DNA of 64,000 nucleotides from Bacillus pumilus (GTDB lineage Bacteria > Bacillota > Bacilli > Bacillales > Bacillaceae), in NCBI RefSeq assembly GCF_003431975.1, contig NZ_CP027116.1:2976001-3040000 (forward strand). The letters are read 5' to 3'. The position numbers were made by a program, and so were the translations under genes. The notes under the pieces were generated by a model, which saw only the letters and a list, made by a program, of their open reading frames with translations, had not been told where the DNA came from and did no database searches. Numbering within the stretch: the stretch's first letter is position 1; the number at the start of each line of letters is the position of its first letter. Below, in pieces: positions 54,395 through 63,647 of this stretch.

Positions 54395-55354
54395 GTGGGA
54401 TTTCTGCAAATTCTTGAAATCATCGTCCCGGCAACACTTGTCTATGCTGCACCACTTATTTTAACCGCTCTTGGAGGCGTCTTTTCAGAAAGATCAGGTG
54501 TTGTGAATATCGGTCTTGAAGGTTTGATGGTCGTCGGAGCATTTTCCAGTATTATCTTTAACTTGTTTTTTGCTGATACGTTTGGCGCCATGACCCCGTG
54601 GCTTGGGCTCCTCGTCGGAATGGCGATTGGCGGATTGTTCTCTTTAATCCATGCCGTTGCGACCATTACATTCCGAGCAGATCAAACGGTCAGTGGTGTT
54701 GCGATTAACATGCTCGCACTTGGCGCTACGCTGTTTGTCGTGAAACTCATTTACGGAAAAGCACAAACAGATAAAATTACAGAGCCTTTCTATAAAGGAG
54801 ATATCCCCCTTTTAAGTGACATTCCGATTATTGGCGATATTTTCTTTAAAGACGTTTACTATACGTCCATCCTTGCTTTAGCTCTTGCAGTTGTTGCTTG
54901 GTTTGTTTTATTTAAAATGCCGTTTGGTCTCCGTCTTCGTGCAGTCGGAGAGCATCCTATGGCTGCTGATACAATGGGTATTAAAGTGTACAAGATGCGC
55001 TATATCGGCGTTTTCATTAGCGGTCTGTTTGGCGGTCTTGGCGGAGCAGTTTATGCATCGACCATCGCACTTGATTTCTCACATGCTACCATTACTGGAC
55101 AAGGCTTCATTGCACTCGCTGCACTTGTCTTCGGTAAATGGCACCCATTCGGCGCAATGGGCGCTGCTTTATTCTTTGGATTTGCTCAAAGTTTAAGCAT
55201 TATTGGCTCTCTCCTACCACTATTCCAAGATATTCCGAACGTGTATATGCTCATTGCACCATATGTGCTGACCATCCTAGCACTCACTGGCTTCATCGGC
55301 AGAGCAGATGCACCGAAAGCACTTGGGACACCTTATTTAAAAGGAAAACGTTAA
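54395..55354 (+). CDS. nupQ: Nucleoside ABC transporter permease NupQ (YufQ)
   Basis: This 319-residue permease is the second membrane subunit of the nucleoside importer. FSERSGVVNIGLEGLMVVGA near residue 30 is the counterpart of the NupP motif, and GLRLRAVGEHPMAADTMGI is the cytoplasmic coupling loop that meets the ATPase. The GTG start directly follows the nupP stop codon. A strong terminator ends the operon. Confidence 0.92.
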   Translation: MGFLQILEIIVPATLVYAAPLILTALGGVFSERSGVVNIGLEGLMVVGAFSSIIFNLFFADTFGAMTPWLGLLVGMAIGGLFSLIHAVATITFRADQTVSGVAINMLALGATLFVVKLIYGKAQTDKITEPFYKGDIPLLSDIPIIGDIFFKDVYYTSILALALAVVAWFVLFKMPFGLRLRAVGEHPMAADTMGIKVYKMRYIGVFISGLFGGLGGAVYASTIALDFSHATITGQGFIALAALVFGKWHPFGAMGAALFFGFAQSLSIIGSLLPLFQDIPNVYMLIAPYVLTILALTGFIGRADAPKALGTPYLKGKR

Positions 55355-55370
55355 ATACGATGTATGATCA

Positions 55371-55406
55371 ATCCCCTGAAGGATAAACTACCTTCAGGGG
55401 ATTTTT
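55371..55406 (+). terminator. Terminator of the nupNOPQ operon
   Basis: A perfect 12-bp stem (ATCCCCTGAAGG and complement) with an 8-base loop is followed by five T. Confidence 0.92.
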
Positions 55407-55433
55407 GTATGATAAAAATAGAAAAACTCCTGT

Positions 55434-55500
55434 TTATTTTACTTTTATTACACTTAATTTAGTTTAATAAATAGATGAGTGTCACAGAATCTTCTACAAT
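55434..55500 (+). promoter_or_regulatory. Putative MalR site and promoter of maeN
   Basis: Two direct repeats, TTATTTTAC (55434-55442) and TTATTACAC (55445-55453), start exactly 11 bases apart. TACAAT at 55495-55500 resembles a -10, with no good -35 before it. This layout suggests a promoter that needs an activator, and MalR is the natural candidate. Confidence 0.45.
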
Positions 55501-55529
55501 TGAGACAAATAGCATTTGGGGGTGTTTAT

Positions 55530-56867
55530 GTGGCTAATACACAACAATTGAAATCGATTACAGACGATTCTGACAATAATAAAAGCGTTTTCCGTAAGAT
55601 CATGTCTTGGAAAATTGGTGTTATTGACTTACCTGTGTATTTAGTACTTGCAGCGATTATTTTAACTGCCGCTTATTTTAATAAAATTCCAGCAAATATG
55701 CTTGGTGGTTTCGCTGTTATTATGATTTTGGGGATTTTCCTTGGGGATATAGGACAACGTATTCCGATCTTAAAAGATATTGGTGGACCAGCAATTCTTT
55801 CTTTATTCGTACCATCATTCCTAGTCTTTTTTCATGTTCTGAATCCGAACTCGTTGGAAGCGGTTACGTCTCTGATGAAAACGTCGAACTTCCTTTACTT
55901 CTATATTTCTGCTCTTGTAGTAGGTAGTATTCTTGGAATGCAGAGAACGGTTTTAGTACAAGGCCTTATTCGTATGTTTGTACCTCTTGTTGCAGGTACA
56001 ATTGCAGCCGTGACTGCTGGAATTCTTGTTGGTCTTTTAGTTGGTTACACACCGCATCATTCGTTCTTCTTTATTATCGTTCCGATTATTGCCGGTGGTG
56101 TTGGTGAAGGGATTTTGCCATTATCTATTGCTTATTCACAAATTCTTGGTGTATCAGCAGAGTCATTAATTTCTCAATTAATTCCTGCTGCCGTCATTGG
56201 GAACGTCATTGCCATTATCTGTGCTGGCGCAATGAAAAAGCTTGGTGAAAAACGTCCTGAACTAAACGGGAATGGCCGTCTTGTTAAATCAAAAGAAGCA
56301 AATGAAATTTTTGAGCAGCCTGATATGGATACAAAAGTAGATTTCGGGTTAATGGGTGCAGGTGTACTCGTTGCTTGTACAACCTTTATCTTTGGTGGTT
56401 TGTTAGAAAGCTTTGTTCATATTCCAGGTCCAATCTTAATGATTGTACTTGCCGCTTTAATCAAATACTTAAATGTGATGCCTCAGCATCTGCAAGATGG
56501 CTCACAGCAGTTCTACAAGTTTGTATCAAGAAGCTTTACATGGCCACTTATGGTCGGTCTAGGGATTCTATACATTCCACTTGACGATGTAGCAACAGTG
56601 ATTTCGATTCCATTTGTTTGTGTATGTATTGCTGTCGTTCTTGGAATGGTTGGTTCTGGTTACTTTGTTGGAAAATTGATGAACATGTACCCAGTAGAAT
56701 CTGCAATTGTGACTGGATGTCACAGTGGGCTTGGCGGTACTGGTGACGTTGCGATTCTTTCCGCTTCAGGAAGAATGGGTCTGATGCCTTTCGCACAAGT
56801 ATCTACACGTCTTGGCGGAGCAGCAACTGTCATTTGTGCAACGATCTTACTTAGAATGTTTACTTAA
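55530..56867 (+). CDS. maeN: Na+/malate symporter MaeN (2-hydroxycarboxylate transporter family)
   Basis: This 445-residue membrane protein imports malate with sodium. It has about 11 hydrophobic segments and the family signature GGVGEGILPLSIAYSQ in the first re-entrant loop, with CHSGLGGTGDVAILSAS as its counterpart near the C-terminus. GTG 55530 was chosen 5 bases after GGGGGTG. In B. subtilis it is activated by MalKR, which is encoded 5 kb upstream here. Confidence 0.92.
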   Translation: MANTQQLKSITDDSDNNKSVFRKIMSWKIGVIDLPVYLVLAAIILTAAYFNKIPANMLGGFAVIMILGIFLGDIGQRIPILKDIGGPAILSLFVPSFLVFFHVLNPNSLEAVTSLMKTSNFLYFYISALVVGSILGMQRTVLVQGLIRMFVPLVAGTIAAVTAGILVGLLVGYTPHHSFFFIIVPIIAGGVGEGILPLSIAYSQILGVSAESLISQLIPAAVIGNVIAIICAGAMKKLGEKRPELNGNGRLVKSKEANEIFEQPDMDTKVDFGLMGAGVLVACTTFIFGGLLESFVHIPGPILMIVLAALIKYLNVMPQHLQDGSQQFYKFVSRSFTWPLMVGLGILYIPLDDVATVISIPFVCVCIAVVLGMVGSGYFVGKLMNMYPVESAIVTGCHSGLGGTGDVAILSASGRMGLMPFAQVSTRLGGAATVICATILLRMFT

Positions 56868-56877
56868 TCAAACAATA

Positions 56878-56914
56878 AAAAGCATGAGCTCTATAAAGGG
56901 CACATGCTTTTTTT
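56878..56914 (+). terminator. Terminator of maeN
   Basis: AAAGCATG pairs with CATGCTTT, with a small inner stem, and is followed by a T-run. Confidence 0.82.
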
Positions 56915-56938
56915 ATATTTCTTTTCTCCTATAAGACT

Positions 56939-57148
56939 TTATTCTTCAGCAGAGACCACTCGTATATATTCTCTTGGCTGGAATGGATATTGCCTTGCCT
57001 CTTGATAGGTCATATAGAGAAGATGTTCTGAAAACAACGGCCATTCACTTTCCGCCTGCCATCTTTTTTGATCATTTCGTTCTATGAAGAATGCTCCTCC
57101 TAAAATCGTGCAGAATATGCTTAAGCTGATGCCCGCTTTTAATTTCAT
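56939..57148 (-). CDS. yufS: YufS-like small protein
   Basis: This 69-residue protein has an N-terminal hydrophobic helix (AGISLSIFCTILGGAFF) and a charged remainder, so it is membrane anchored or secreted. ATG 57148 follows AAGGAG by 8 bases. It lies between maeN and mrpA as yufS does in B. subtilis. The function is unknown. Confidence 0.7.
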   Translation of the reverse strand: MKLKAGISLSIFCTILGGAFFIERNDQKRWQAESEWPLFSEHLLYMTYQEARQYPFQPREYIRVVSAEE

Positions 57149-57303
57149 GTAATCAGCTCCTTTAAGAAAAGCATGTACGAAATACAAAACAATATACAAT
57201 GAGTTTCATTTTTGATAAAATATTTTTGTGGTCAAAAGAACTCAAAACAAATGCAGTTTGCTGTAAATCAGTTCAAACCAATGCACTATGTCTGTATTTA
57301 CGC

Positions 57304-57309
57304 TATAAT
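57304..57309 (+). promoter_or_regulatory. Possible -10 element of the mrp operon
   Basis: A perfect TATAAT lies 58 bases upstream of mrpA, but no good -35 is seen at 16-18 bases. A small palindrome (GTTCTTTAGAAC) follows it. Confidence 0.4.
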
Positions 57310-57366
57310 TTTATTTACCAGTTCTTTAGAACGTGAATTTATATTGATTGAAGGAGGTTTATTTTC

Positions 57367-59772
57367 TTGCAGCTTATTCACTTCGCCATCCTATCGCCTT
57401 TTTTGCTTGCGTTTGTTGTGCCTTTTCTTTTTAAATACGTAAAACGTATACATACAGGATGGTTTGTTCTTATCTTGCCTATTCTATTATTTATCTATTT
57501 TGTCCAGATGATTACGATGACATCAAATGGACGAACGTTATTTTCACAGGTCGAATGGATTCCTTCACTTGGAATGAATTTCACTGTGTATGTAGACGGT
57601 CTTAGTTTGTTATTTGCCCTATTGATTACAGGTATTGGCGCACTTGTCGTCTTATACAGTATTTTCTACTTATCGAAGGAAAAAGAACAGCTCGGCTCTT
57701 TTTATACGTATTTGTTAATGTTCATGACCGCTATGCTCGGTGTCGTTCTATCTGACAACATGGTGGTTCTTTACTTGTTTTGGGAGCTAACTAGTATCTC
57801 TTCCTTCCTGCTCATTGGATATTGGTATAAGCGGGAGCGCTCACGTTATGGAGCGACAAAATCACTGCTAATTACCGTTTTTGGCGGATTAGCTATGCTC
57901 GGTGGTTTTATCCTCCTCTATCTGATTACTGATTCATTTAGTATTCGTGAAGCAGTCAATCAGCTTCAGCTCATTATGGCATCACCTTACTTTATCCCTG
58001 CCATGATTCTGATCTTACTTGGTGCCTTTACAAAATCAGCGCAGTTTCCTTTCTATATCTGGCTGCCTGATGCGATGGAAGCACCAACTCCTGTGAGCAG
58101 TTATTTGCATTCTGCCACAATGGTAAAAGCCGGTATCTACCTTGTAGCCCGCTTTAGTCCCATCTTTGCTATATCAGAGGTATGGTTTTGGACCATATCC
58201 ATCGTTGGACTTGTGACGTTATTTTGGGGATCATTCCATGCCGTTCGTCAAAACGATTTAAAAGCCATTCTTGCCTTTTCTACCGTTAGTCAGCTCGGAA
58301 TGATTATGCTTATGCTTGGTGTAGGTGCAGCTGCAATTCATGAAAACAAACCCGCCTATTTCGGTGCGGCCGTTCTCGCTGCGATCTTCCATTTAATTAA
58401 TCATGCCACGTTTAAAGGCAGTCTCTTTATGGCGGCTGGTATCATCGATCATGAAACCGGTACCCGTGACATTCGGAAGTTAGGCGGTTTAATGACCATT
58501 ATGCCGATTACCTTTACAATTACGTTAATCGGTACATTTTCTATGGCTGGTCTCCCGCCATTTAACGGTTTCTTAAGTAAAGAGCTGTTTTTCACAAGTA
58601 TGGTGCGCATTTCTGAGGTCAGTTTTACTGACATTTCAACATGGGGCACTATTTTCCCAGCCGTTGCTTGGCTTGCTAGTGTATTTACGTTCATTTACAG
58701 TATGATGCTTCTCTTTAAAACATTTAGAGGCAATCTTCAGTTAGATCAATTAGAGAAAAAGCCGCATGAAGCACCGATTGGTATGCTCATCCCGCCAATT
58801 ATCCTTGCTGCACTTGTGGTCACCTTTTTCTTCTTCCCAAATATTCTAGCTTATTCTGTCATTGAACCTGCAATTGCAGCCATTATTCCTGATGCAATTG
58901 ATCCAGGAAAACGGTTTGTTGTCAAAATTGAAGCATGGCACGGCTTTCAGCCAGAGCTCTATATGACAATGGGTGTTGTCGCTTTAGGGATTATCGGATA
59001 TTTGACGTTGTCAAAATGGCGTCCAATCTACAATATCTTTAAGGAAAAATGGTCATTTAACTCCTTATATGACCGTTCACTGATCGGCTTAGAAAAAGGC
59101 TCCTATCGCCTAACAAATAGTTATATGACTGGTTTCCTTCGTGATTACCTTGTCTATGTGTTTGGATTCATGATTATCGTGCTTGGGGGCGTGATGTTTT
59201 ATCAGAATGCCTTTTCATTTAATATGGAGCATGCTGCTCCAGTCGGCACATACGAGGTCATTCTATCATTAGTCATGATAGCCGCAACCCTCACGACTGT
59301 GTTTGCTCGTTCTCGCTTAACAGCCATTATCGGTTTAGGTGTCATGGGGTATACGCTGTCACTATTTTTTGTTATTTTCAGGGCACCTGACCTTGCCCTC
59401 ACCCAGTTAATTATTGAAACAATTTCTGTTGCACTGTTTTTACTTTGCTTCTATCACTTGCCACAACTGAGCATGAAGCAAAAAACGAGGAAATTTAAAA
59501 TGACCAATCTCATCATTTCAGTAGGTGTTGGAGTCATTGTGACATGCCTTGCTTTCGCTTCCACAAGCAATCAGTCACTTGATACGATTGCGTCTTACTT
59601 TATTGAAAACAGCTACAAGCTTGCAGGCGGAGACAACATTGTCAATGTCATCCTTGTTGATTTCAGGGGCTTTGATACACTGTTTGAAATTACCGTGCTG
59701 GCGATTGCGGCACTTGGTATTTATGGATTATTAAAGACTCATGGAAAACGGAAGAGAGGAGTGCGTCGATGA
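57367..59772 (+). CDS. mrpA: Na+/H+ antiporter subunit MrpA
   Basis: This 801-residue protein is the largest subunit of the seven-part Mrp cation/proton antiporter, related to NuoL of respiratory complex I. About 20 hydrophobic helices are visible. The N-terminal two thirds are NuoL-like (FWELTSISSFLLIGYW, the AFTKSAQFPFYIWLPDAMEAPTPVS stretch with its proton-path lysine), and the C-terminus carries an MrpB-like extension. The start is TTG with GGAGG 9 bases upstream. The operon gives sodium and alkali tolerance. Confidence 0.95.
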   Translation: MQLIHFAILSPFLLAFVVPFLFKYVKRIHTGWFVLILPILLFIYFVQMITMTSNGRTLFSQVEWIPSLGMNFTVYVDGLSLLFALLITGIGALVVLYSIFYLSKEKEQLGSFYTYLLMFMTAMLGVVLSDNMVVLYLFWELTSISSFLLIGYWYKRERSRYGATKSLLITVFGGLAMLGGFILLYLITDSFSIREAVNQLQLIMASPYFIPAMILILLGAFTKSAQFPFYIWLPDAMEAPTPVSSYLHSATMVKAGIYLVARFSPIFAISEVWFWTISIVGLVTLFWGSFHAVRQNDLKAILAFSTVSQLGMIMLMLGVGAAAIHENKPAYFGAAVLAAIFHLINHATFKGSLFMAAGIIDHETGTRDIRKLGGLMTIMPITFTITLIGTFSMAGLPPFNGFLSKELFFTSMVRISEVSFTDISTWGTIFPAVAWLASVFTFIYSMMLLFKTFRGNLQLDQLEKKPHEAPIGMLIPPIILAALVVTFFFFPNILAYSVIEPAIAAIIPDAIDPGKRFVVKIEAWHGFQPELYMTMGVVALGIIGYLTLSKWRPIYNIFKEKWSFNSLYDRSLIGLEKGSYRLTNSYMTGFLRDYLVYVFGFMIIVLGGVMFYQNAFSFNMEHAAPVGTYEVILSLVMIAATLTTVFARSRLTAIIGLGVMGYTLSLFFVIFRAPDLALTQLIIETISVALFLLCFYHLPQLSMKQKTRKFKMTNLIISVGVGVIVTCLAFASTSNQSLDTIASYFIENSYKLAGGDNIVNVILVDFRGFDTLFEITVLAIAALGIYGLLKTHGKRKRGVRR

Positions 59773-60200
59773 GAAAAATTGATACGAATGATATGCTTTT
59801 ACAAGTCACAACCAAAATCACTGCATTCATCATCCTGCTCTTCTCCCTTCACCTGTTTCTTGCGGGACATAACAATCCTGGCGGAGGATTTATTGGCGGC
59901 TTAATGAGTGCGAGCGCTGTCGTCCTTCTACTCTTAGCCTACGATCTGAAGACAGTAAGACGCATTCTGCCATTTAACTTTATCTATGTTGCAGGTGTGG
60001 GGCTGCTTATTGCGCTATTGACTGGTATGGGATCTTTCCTGTTCGGTGCTCCTTTTCTATCCCATACCTTTGGTTATTTTCAATTACCGATTTTAGGGAA
60101 AACAGAGCTGGCAACAGCCGTCCTGTTTGATATCGGTGTGTATTTGGTTGTTGTCGGTGTCACCATGACCATTATTCAAACGATTGGAGAGAAGGAATAA
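59769..60200 (+). CDS. mrpB: Na+/H+ antiporter subunit MrpB
   Basis: This 143-residue membrane subunit has four hydrophobic helices. The GHNNPGGGFIGGL motif near residue 38 is typical of MrpB. It starts within the last codons of mrpA (4-base overlap) and shares one base with mrpC, which indicates tightly coupled translation. Confidence 0.94.
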   Translation: MRKIDTNDMLLQVTTKITAFIILLFSLHLFLAGHNNPGGGFIGGLMSASAVVLLLLAYDLKTVRRILPFNFIYVAGVGLLIALLTGMGSFLFGAPFLSHTFGYFQLPILGKTELATAVLFDIGVYLVVVGVTMTIIQTIGEKE

Positions 60201-60541
60201 TGGAATTTCTAATGTCTATTCTCGTCGGAATTATCTTTATGACGGCGACCTATTTACTGCTTTCAAAAAGCCTTTTACGGGTCATCGTTGGGACTGCTGT
60301 TTTGAGCCACGGTGTCCATTTACTTCTATTAACAATGGGTGGCTTAAAAAAAGGTGCTCCTCCCATTTTAACTGAGGGGATCACATCCTATGTAGATCCA
60401 TTGCCACAAGCATTAATTTTAACGGCTATTGTCATTTCGTTTGGTGTGACATCATTTCTACTCGTCATGGCCTTCCGAGCCTTCCAAGAGCTGCGAACAG
60501 ATGACATGGATCAAATGAGAGGAAATGATCAGCTTGAATAA
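60200..60541 (+). CDS. mrpC: Na+/H+ antiporter subunit MrpC
   Basis: This 113-residue subunit is a homologue of NuoK, with three hydrophobic helices. The family-typical LSHGVHLLLL and LPQALILTAIVISFGVT segments are present; the latter includes the conserved polar helix. It overlaps mrpD by 17 bases. Confidence 0.94.
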   Translation: MEFLMSILVGIIFMTATYLLLSKSLLRVIVGTAVLSHGVHLLLLTMGGLKKGAPPILTEGITSYVDPLPQALILTAIVISFGVTSFLLVMAFRAFQELRTDDMDQMRGNDQLE

Positions 60542-62012
60542 TCTCGTTATATTACCTATTTTAGTACCAGTTCTATCCGCTACATTGCTGATTTTTATGA
60601 ATAAAAATATCATGCTGTCTAGAGGTTTTAGCGTTTTTGCGTCTCTTACAGCGATCGCGTGCAATCTATTTTTGGTCCAAACGATTTTCACAAATGGGAT
60701 TCAAACACTTAATTTAGGCGGCTGGAAAGCACCATTTGGCATTGCGCTTGTAGCTGATCAGTTTGCTGCACTGCTCGTACTGACCGCTTCCATTGTTGGG
60801 CTTGTCACAGTGCTTTTTTCCTTTCGAACAATTGGAAAAGAAAGAGAGCGACTGTTCTATTATTCCGGCGTACAGTTCTTGTTAGCTGGCGTGAGCGGCG
60901 CCTTTTTAACAGGAGATATTTTCAACTTGTTTGTATTCTTTGAATTGCTGCTGATGGCGTCATACATGCTCATTGTGCTGGGCGGATCAAAACCGCAGCT
61001 TCGTGAATCACTCAAATACATTGTGTTTAATATCATCTCATCGGCTTTATTTATCGTCGGTGTCGCTTGTTTATATGCAGTCACTGGTACACTGAATATG
61101 GCTGATTTAAGTGTGAAGATCGCTGAATCAGGGCAAACAGGATTAATCACTGTCATTTCCATTCTGTTCATGATTGTATTTGGCTTAAAAGCTGGGATCT
61201 TCCCGCTTTATTTCTGGCTTCCAGGATCGTATCATGCACCGCCAGCAGCGATTTCCGCTCTATTTGGTGCTTTGCTGACAAAGGTTGGCTTGTATGCGAT
61301 TGCCAGGGTCTTCACGCTAATTTTTATACACGATACAGGATTCACTCATACATTTATGGCGTGGCTGGCCGCACTGACGGTAATATTCGGCGTGATTGGC
61401 TCGATTGCCTATTCCGATGTGCAAAAGATCGTGATTTATAACATTGTGACAGCGGTGGGGGTCATTTTATTTGGAATTGCTGCCAATACTCCTGCATCGC
61501 TCCAAGGGGCCATTTATTATCTCATTCACGACATGGTCATCAAAGGCGCTTTATTTATGCTAGCAGGTGCACTCCTTGTGTACGCTGGCACAAACAATCT
61601 GAAAAAAATGGGCGGGCTGATTCAATCACAGCCACTTCTCGGCTGGATGTTTTTCATATCCGCATTATCCCTTGCAGGAATCCCGCCGCTTAGCGGGTTT
61701 GTAGGAAAGTTGAAAATTGTGGAAGGCGGCTTTTCAGCTGGGTATATGACTTTTTCTATCCTTGTCTTATTATCCAGCCTTCTTGTCCTTTATAGTGTCA
61801 TGAGGATTTTCATGCTCGCATTTTGGGGCGAGGAACAGGATCTGCCAAGAAGAAAACCGTCAATAAAAGGAATGGTGTATCCAGGCGTACTGCTTGTCGT
61901 CTTATCGCTTGCGATTGGATTAGGAACAGAGTTCATTGCTCCTTACATCAATCAAGCTGCGGAAATGCTTTCAACACCAGAAAAATATATTCAAGCTGTG
62001 CTGAAGGAGTAG
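60525..62012 (+). CDS. mrpD: Na+/H+ antiporter subunit MrpD
   Basis: This 495-residue subunit is related to NuoM/NuoN proton-channel subunits and has about 14 helices. The conserved glutamate lies in FNLFVFFELLLMASYML near residue 137 and the lysine in GLKAGIFPLYFWLPGSYHAPP near residue 220. It begins inside mrpC with GAGAGG upstream and abuts mrpE. Confidence 0.95.
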   Translation: MISLNNLVILPILVPVLSATLLIFMNKNIMLSRGFSVFASLTAIACNLFLVQTIFTNGIQTLNLGGWKAPFGIALVADQFAALLVLTASIVGLVTVLFSFRTIGKERERLFYYSGVQFLLAGVSGAFLTGDIFNLFVFFELLLMASYMLIVLGGSKPQLRESLKYIVFNIISSALFIVGVACLYAVTGTLNMADLSVKIAESGQTGLITVISILFMIVFGLKAGIFPLYFWLPGSYHAPPAAISALFGALLTKVGLYAIARVFTLIFIHDTGFTHTFMAWLAALTVIFGVIGSIAYSDVQKIVIYNIVTAVGVILFGIAANTPASLQGAIYYLIHDMVIKGALFMLAGALLVYAGTNNLKKMGGLIQSQPLLGWMFFISALSLAGIPPLSGFVGKLKIVEGGFSAGYMTFSILVLLSSLLVLYSVMRIFMLAFWGEEQDLPRRKPSIKGMVYPGVLLVVLSLAIGLGTEFIAPYINQAAEMLSTPEKYIQAVLKE

Positions 62013-62018
62013 ATGAAC

Positions 62019-62498
62019 ATGGCCTTTCAAATATTATTAAACGCTCTCCTCGCCTTTACCTGGATGTTTATGAATGATACATACACGGCCTCAGGCTTTG
62101 TATCAGGATATATACTTGGGATGGTCGCTATTTTTATGCTGCGGCGTTTCTTCCCGCAACGTTTTTACGGCTTTGCTCTTTATTCCATTTTCAAGCTAGT
62201 GGTCATTTTCATTCGAGAACTGCTTCTTGCCAATTTAAGTGTGCTCAAGACGATTTTGTCTCCGAAGCTTCAAATCAAGCCAGGGATATTCGCCTTTCGT
62301 ACAGACTTAAAACGGGATTGGGAAATTACTGTGCTGGCTAATTTAATTACGTTGACTCCAGGAACACTCGTAATCGATATATCAGATGATCGATCGATTT
62401 TATACATTCATGCGATGGATATTGAAGATGCTGAAAAAGCCATTCATGATATTCGTGTATCATTTGAAAAAGCCATTCAGGAGGTGAGCAGTAAATAA
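62019..62498 (+). CDS. mrpE: Na+/H+ antiporter subunit MrpE
   Basis: This 159-residue subunit has two or three N-terminal helices and a cytoplasmic C-terminal domain (LANLITLTPGTLVIDISDD, the family signature). ATG 62019 was preferred over ATG 62013 because AAGGAG is then 9 rather than 3 bases away. It shares a base with mrpF. Confidence 0.92.
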   Translation: MAFQILLNALLAFTWMFMNDTYTASGFVSGYILGMVAIFMLRRFFPQRFYGFALYSIFKLVVIFIRELLLANLSVLKTILSPKLQIKPGIFAFRTDLKRDWEITVLANLITLTPGTLVIDISDDRSILYIHAMDIEDAEKAIHDIRVSFEKAIQEVSSK

Positions 62499-62779
62499 TG
62501 GATACCATTTTACAAATATCACTCGGCATTCTCGCCTTGTCTACTTTACTTTTTGTCATTCGGGTCATTAAAGGACCCTCCATTCCAGACCGTGTGAGTG
62601 CACTTGATGCGGTAGGGATTAATTTAATTGGGATGACAGCCATTGTGTCCATCTTACTGAAGACAACTACATTCTTTGAGATTGTTTTACTGCTCGGCAT
62701 TCTTGCGTTTATCGGCACCGTCGCTTTTTCTAAATTCCTTGAGAAAGGGGAAGTGATTGAAAATGATCGTCATCGCTAA
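62498..62779 (+). CDS. mrpF: Na+/H+ antiporter subunit MrpF
   Basis: This 93-residue subunit has three hydrophobic helices with the family motif [19 protein letters not shown] after helix 1. In some bacteria MrpF also exports cholate and other organic anions. It overlaps mrpG. Confidence 0.93.
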   Translation: MDTILQISLGILALSTLLFVIRVIKGPSIPDRVSALDAVGINLIGMTAIVSILLKTTTFFEIVLLLGILAFIGTVAFSKFLEKGEVIENDRHR

Positions 62780-63137
62780 AGCCATCGTGATCTTTTTCAT
62801 CTTGCTTGGCGCCATTTTGTGTCTCGTCTCAGCTATTGGTTTACTTCGATTGCCAGATGTTTATACACGTATGCATGCTGCGTCAAAAGCTTCAACACTT
62901 GGTGTTGTCCTGATATTAGTTGGGGTATTCTTTCATGAATGGTTTCTTGCCGGCATCATCTCTGCGAAGATTTTGCTCGGGATTGTCTTTATCTTCTTAA
63001 CAGCTCCAGTCGGGGCACACTTGATTGGAAGAGCCGCCTACAATACTGGGGTCAAGATGGACAAACGAAGCGTCCAAGATGATTATGGCGGTTTTCGCAA
63101 CTTCGTGATTAAACGAAAAGAAGACTCGTATCTATAA
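62763..63137 (+). CDS. mrpG: Na+/H+ antiporter subunit MrpG
   Basis: This 124-residue subunit closes the operon. It has three helices and the family motif [20 protein letters not shown] near residue 27. ATG 62763 was chosen because GGGGAAG lies 9 bases upstream and gives the B. subtilis length. Confidence 0.93.
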   Translation: MIVIAKAIVIFFILLGAILCLVSAIGLLRLPDVYTRMHAASKASTLGVVLILVGVFFHEWFLAGIISAKILLGIVFIFLTAPVGAHLIGRAAYNTGVKMDKRSVQDDYGGFRNFVIKRKEDSYL

Positions 63138-63155
63138 AGCTTTTGTCAATTGAAT

Positions 63156-63181
63156 GAAGGCCCTCACATGTGAGGGCCTTC
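63156..63181 (+). terminator. Terminator of the mrp operon
   Basis: A perfect 11-bp stem (GAAGGCCCTCA and complement) with a CATG loop is followed by ATTTATTTC. Confidence 0.75.
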
Positions 63182-63203
63182 ATTTATTTCTACCGCTAAA
63201 CCT

Positions 63204-63236
63204 AAAAAAAGCTTCCGCTGCACCGGGAGCTTTTTT
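63204..63236. terminator. Terminator of yuxO, usable on both strands
   Basis: AAGCTTCC pairs with GGGAGCTT around an 8-base loop. T-runs of six and seven bases flank it on either strand. The yuxO stop codon is immediately adjacent. Confidence 0.83.
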
Positions 63237-63624
63237 ATATACGATCAATGACAGCAAGTGTGCACCTTGACGTACAGATGTGCCGGTCTCGATCATCCTT
63301 TATATCGATTTGAAATACCATCGTACGGCGCCCTACATGTACAGGAACAGCTGTCGCTGTCACCACGCCATCACGCACAGATTTTAAATGATTGGCATTG
63401 ATTTCAATACCTGAGCAAACCTGCTGGGTTAAGTCTAAATGAGCCGCAGCCCCCATGCTTGCCACTGTTTCTGCAAGAGCAGCAGATGCTCCTCCATGCA
63501 GGAGTCCAAATGGCTGTTTTGTTCTGTGATCAACTGGCATTGTGGCCACGCAGCGTGATTTATTGCACTCTACAATCTCAATCCCCAGTGCTTCAAGCAA
63601 TGTATTTGATTCACTCACTTCCAT
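63235..63624 (-). CDS. yuxO: Hotdog-fold thioesterase YuxO (DHNA-CoA / PaaI type)
   Basis: This 129-residue hotdog-fold protein has the active-site segment LLHGGASAALAETVASMG near residue 41, with histidine and glutamate as expected for PaaI/DHNA-CoA thioesterases. Relatives hydrolyse 1,4-dihydroxy-2-naphthoyl-CoA in menaquinone synthesis, and the substrate here is inferred. It follows comA by 23 bases and is probably co-transcribed with it, as in B. subtilis. Confidence 0.88.
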   Translation of the reverse strand: MEVSESNTLLEALGIEIVECNKSRCVATMPVDHRTKQPFGLLHGGASAALAETVASMGAAAHLDLTQQVCSGIEINANHLKSVRDGVVTATAVPVHVGRRTMVFQIDIKDDRDRHICTSRCTLAVIDRI

Positions 63625-63647
63625 CAGGATTCTCTCCCTTCACCCGT

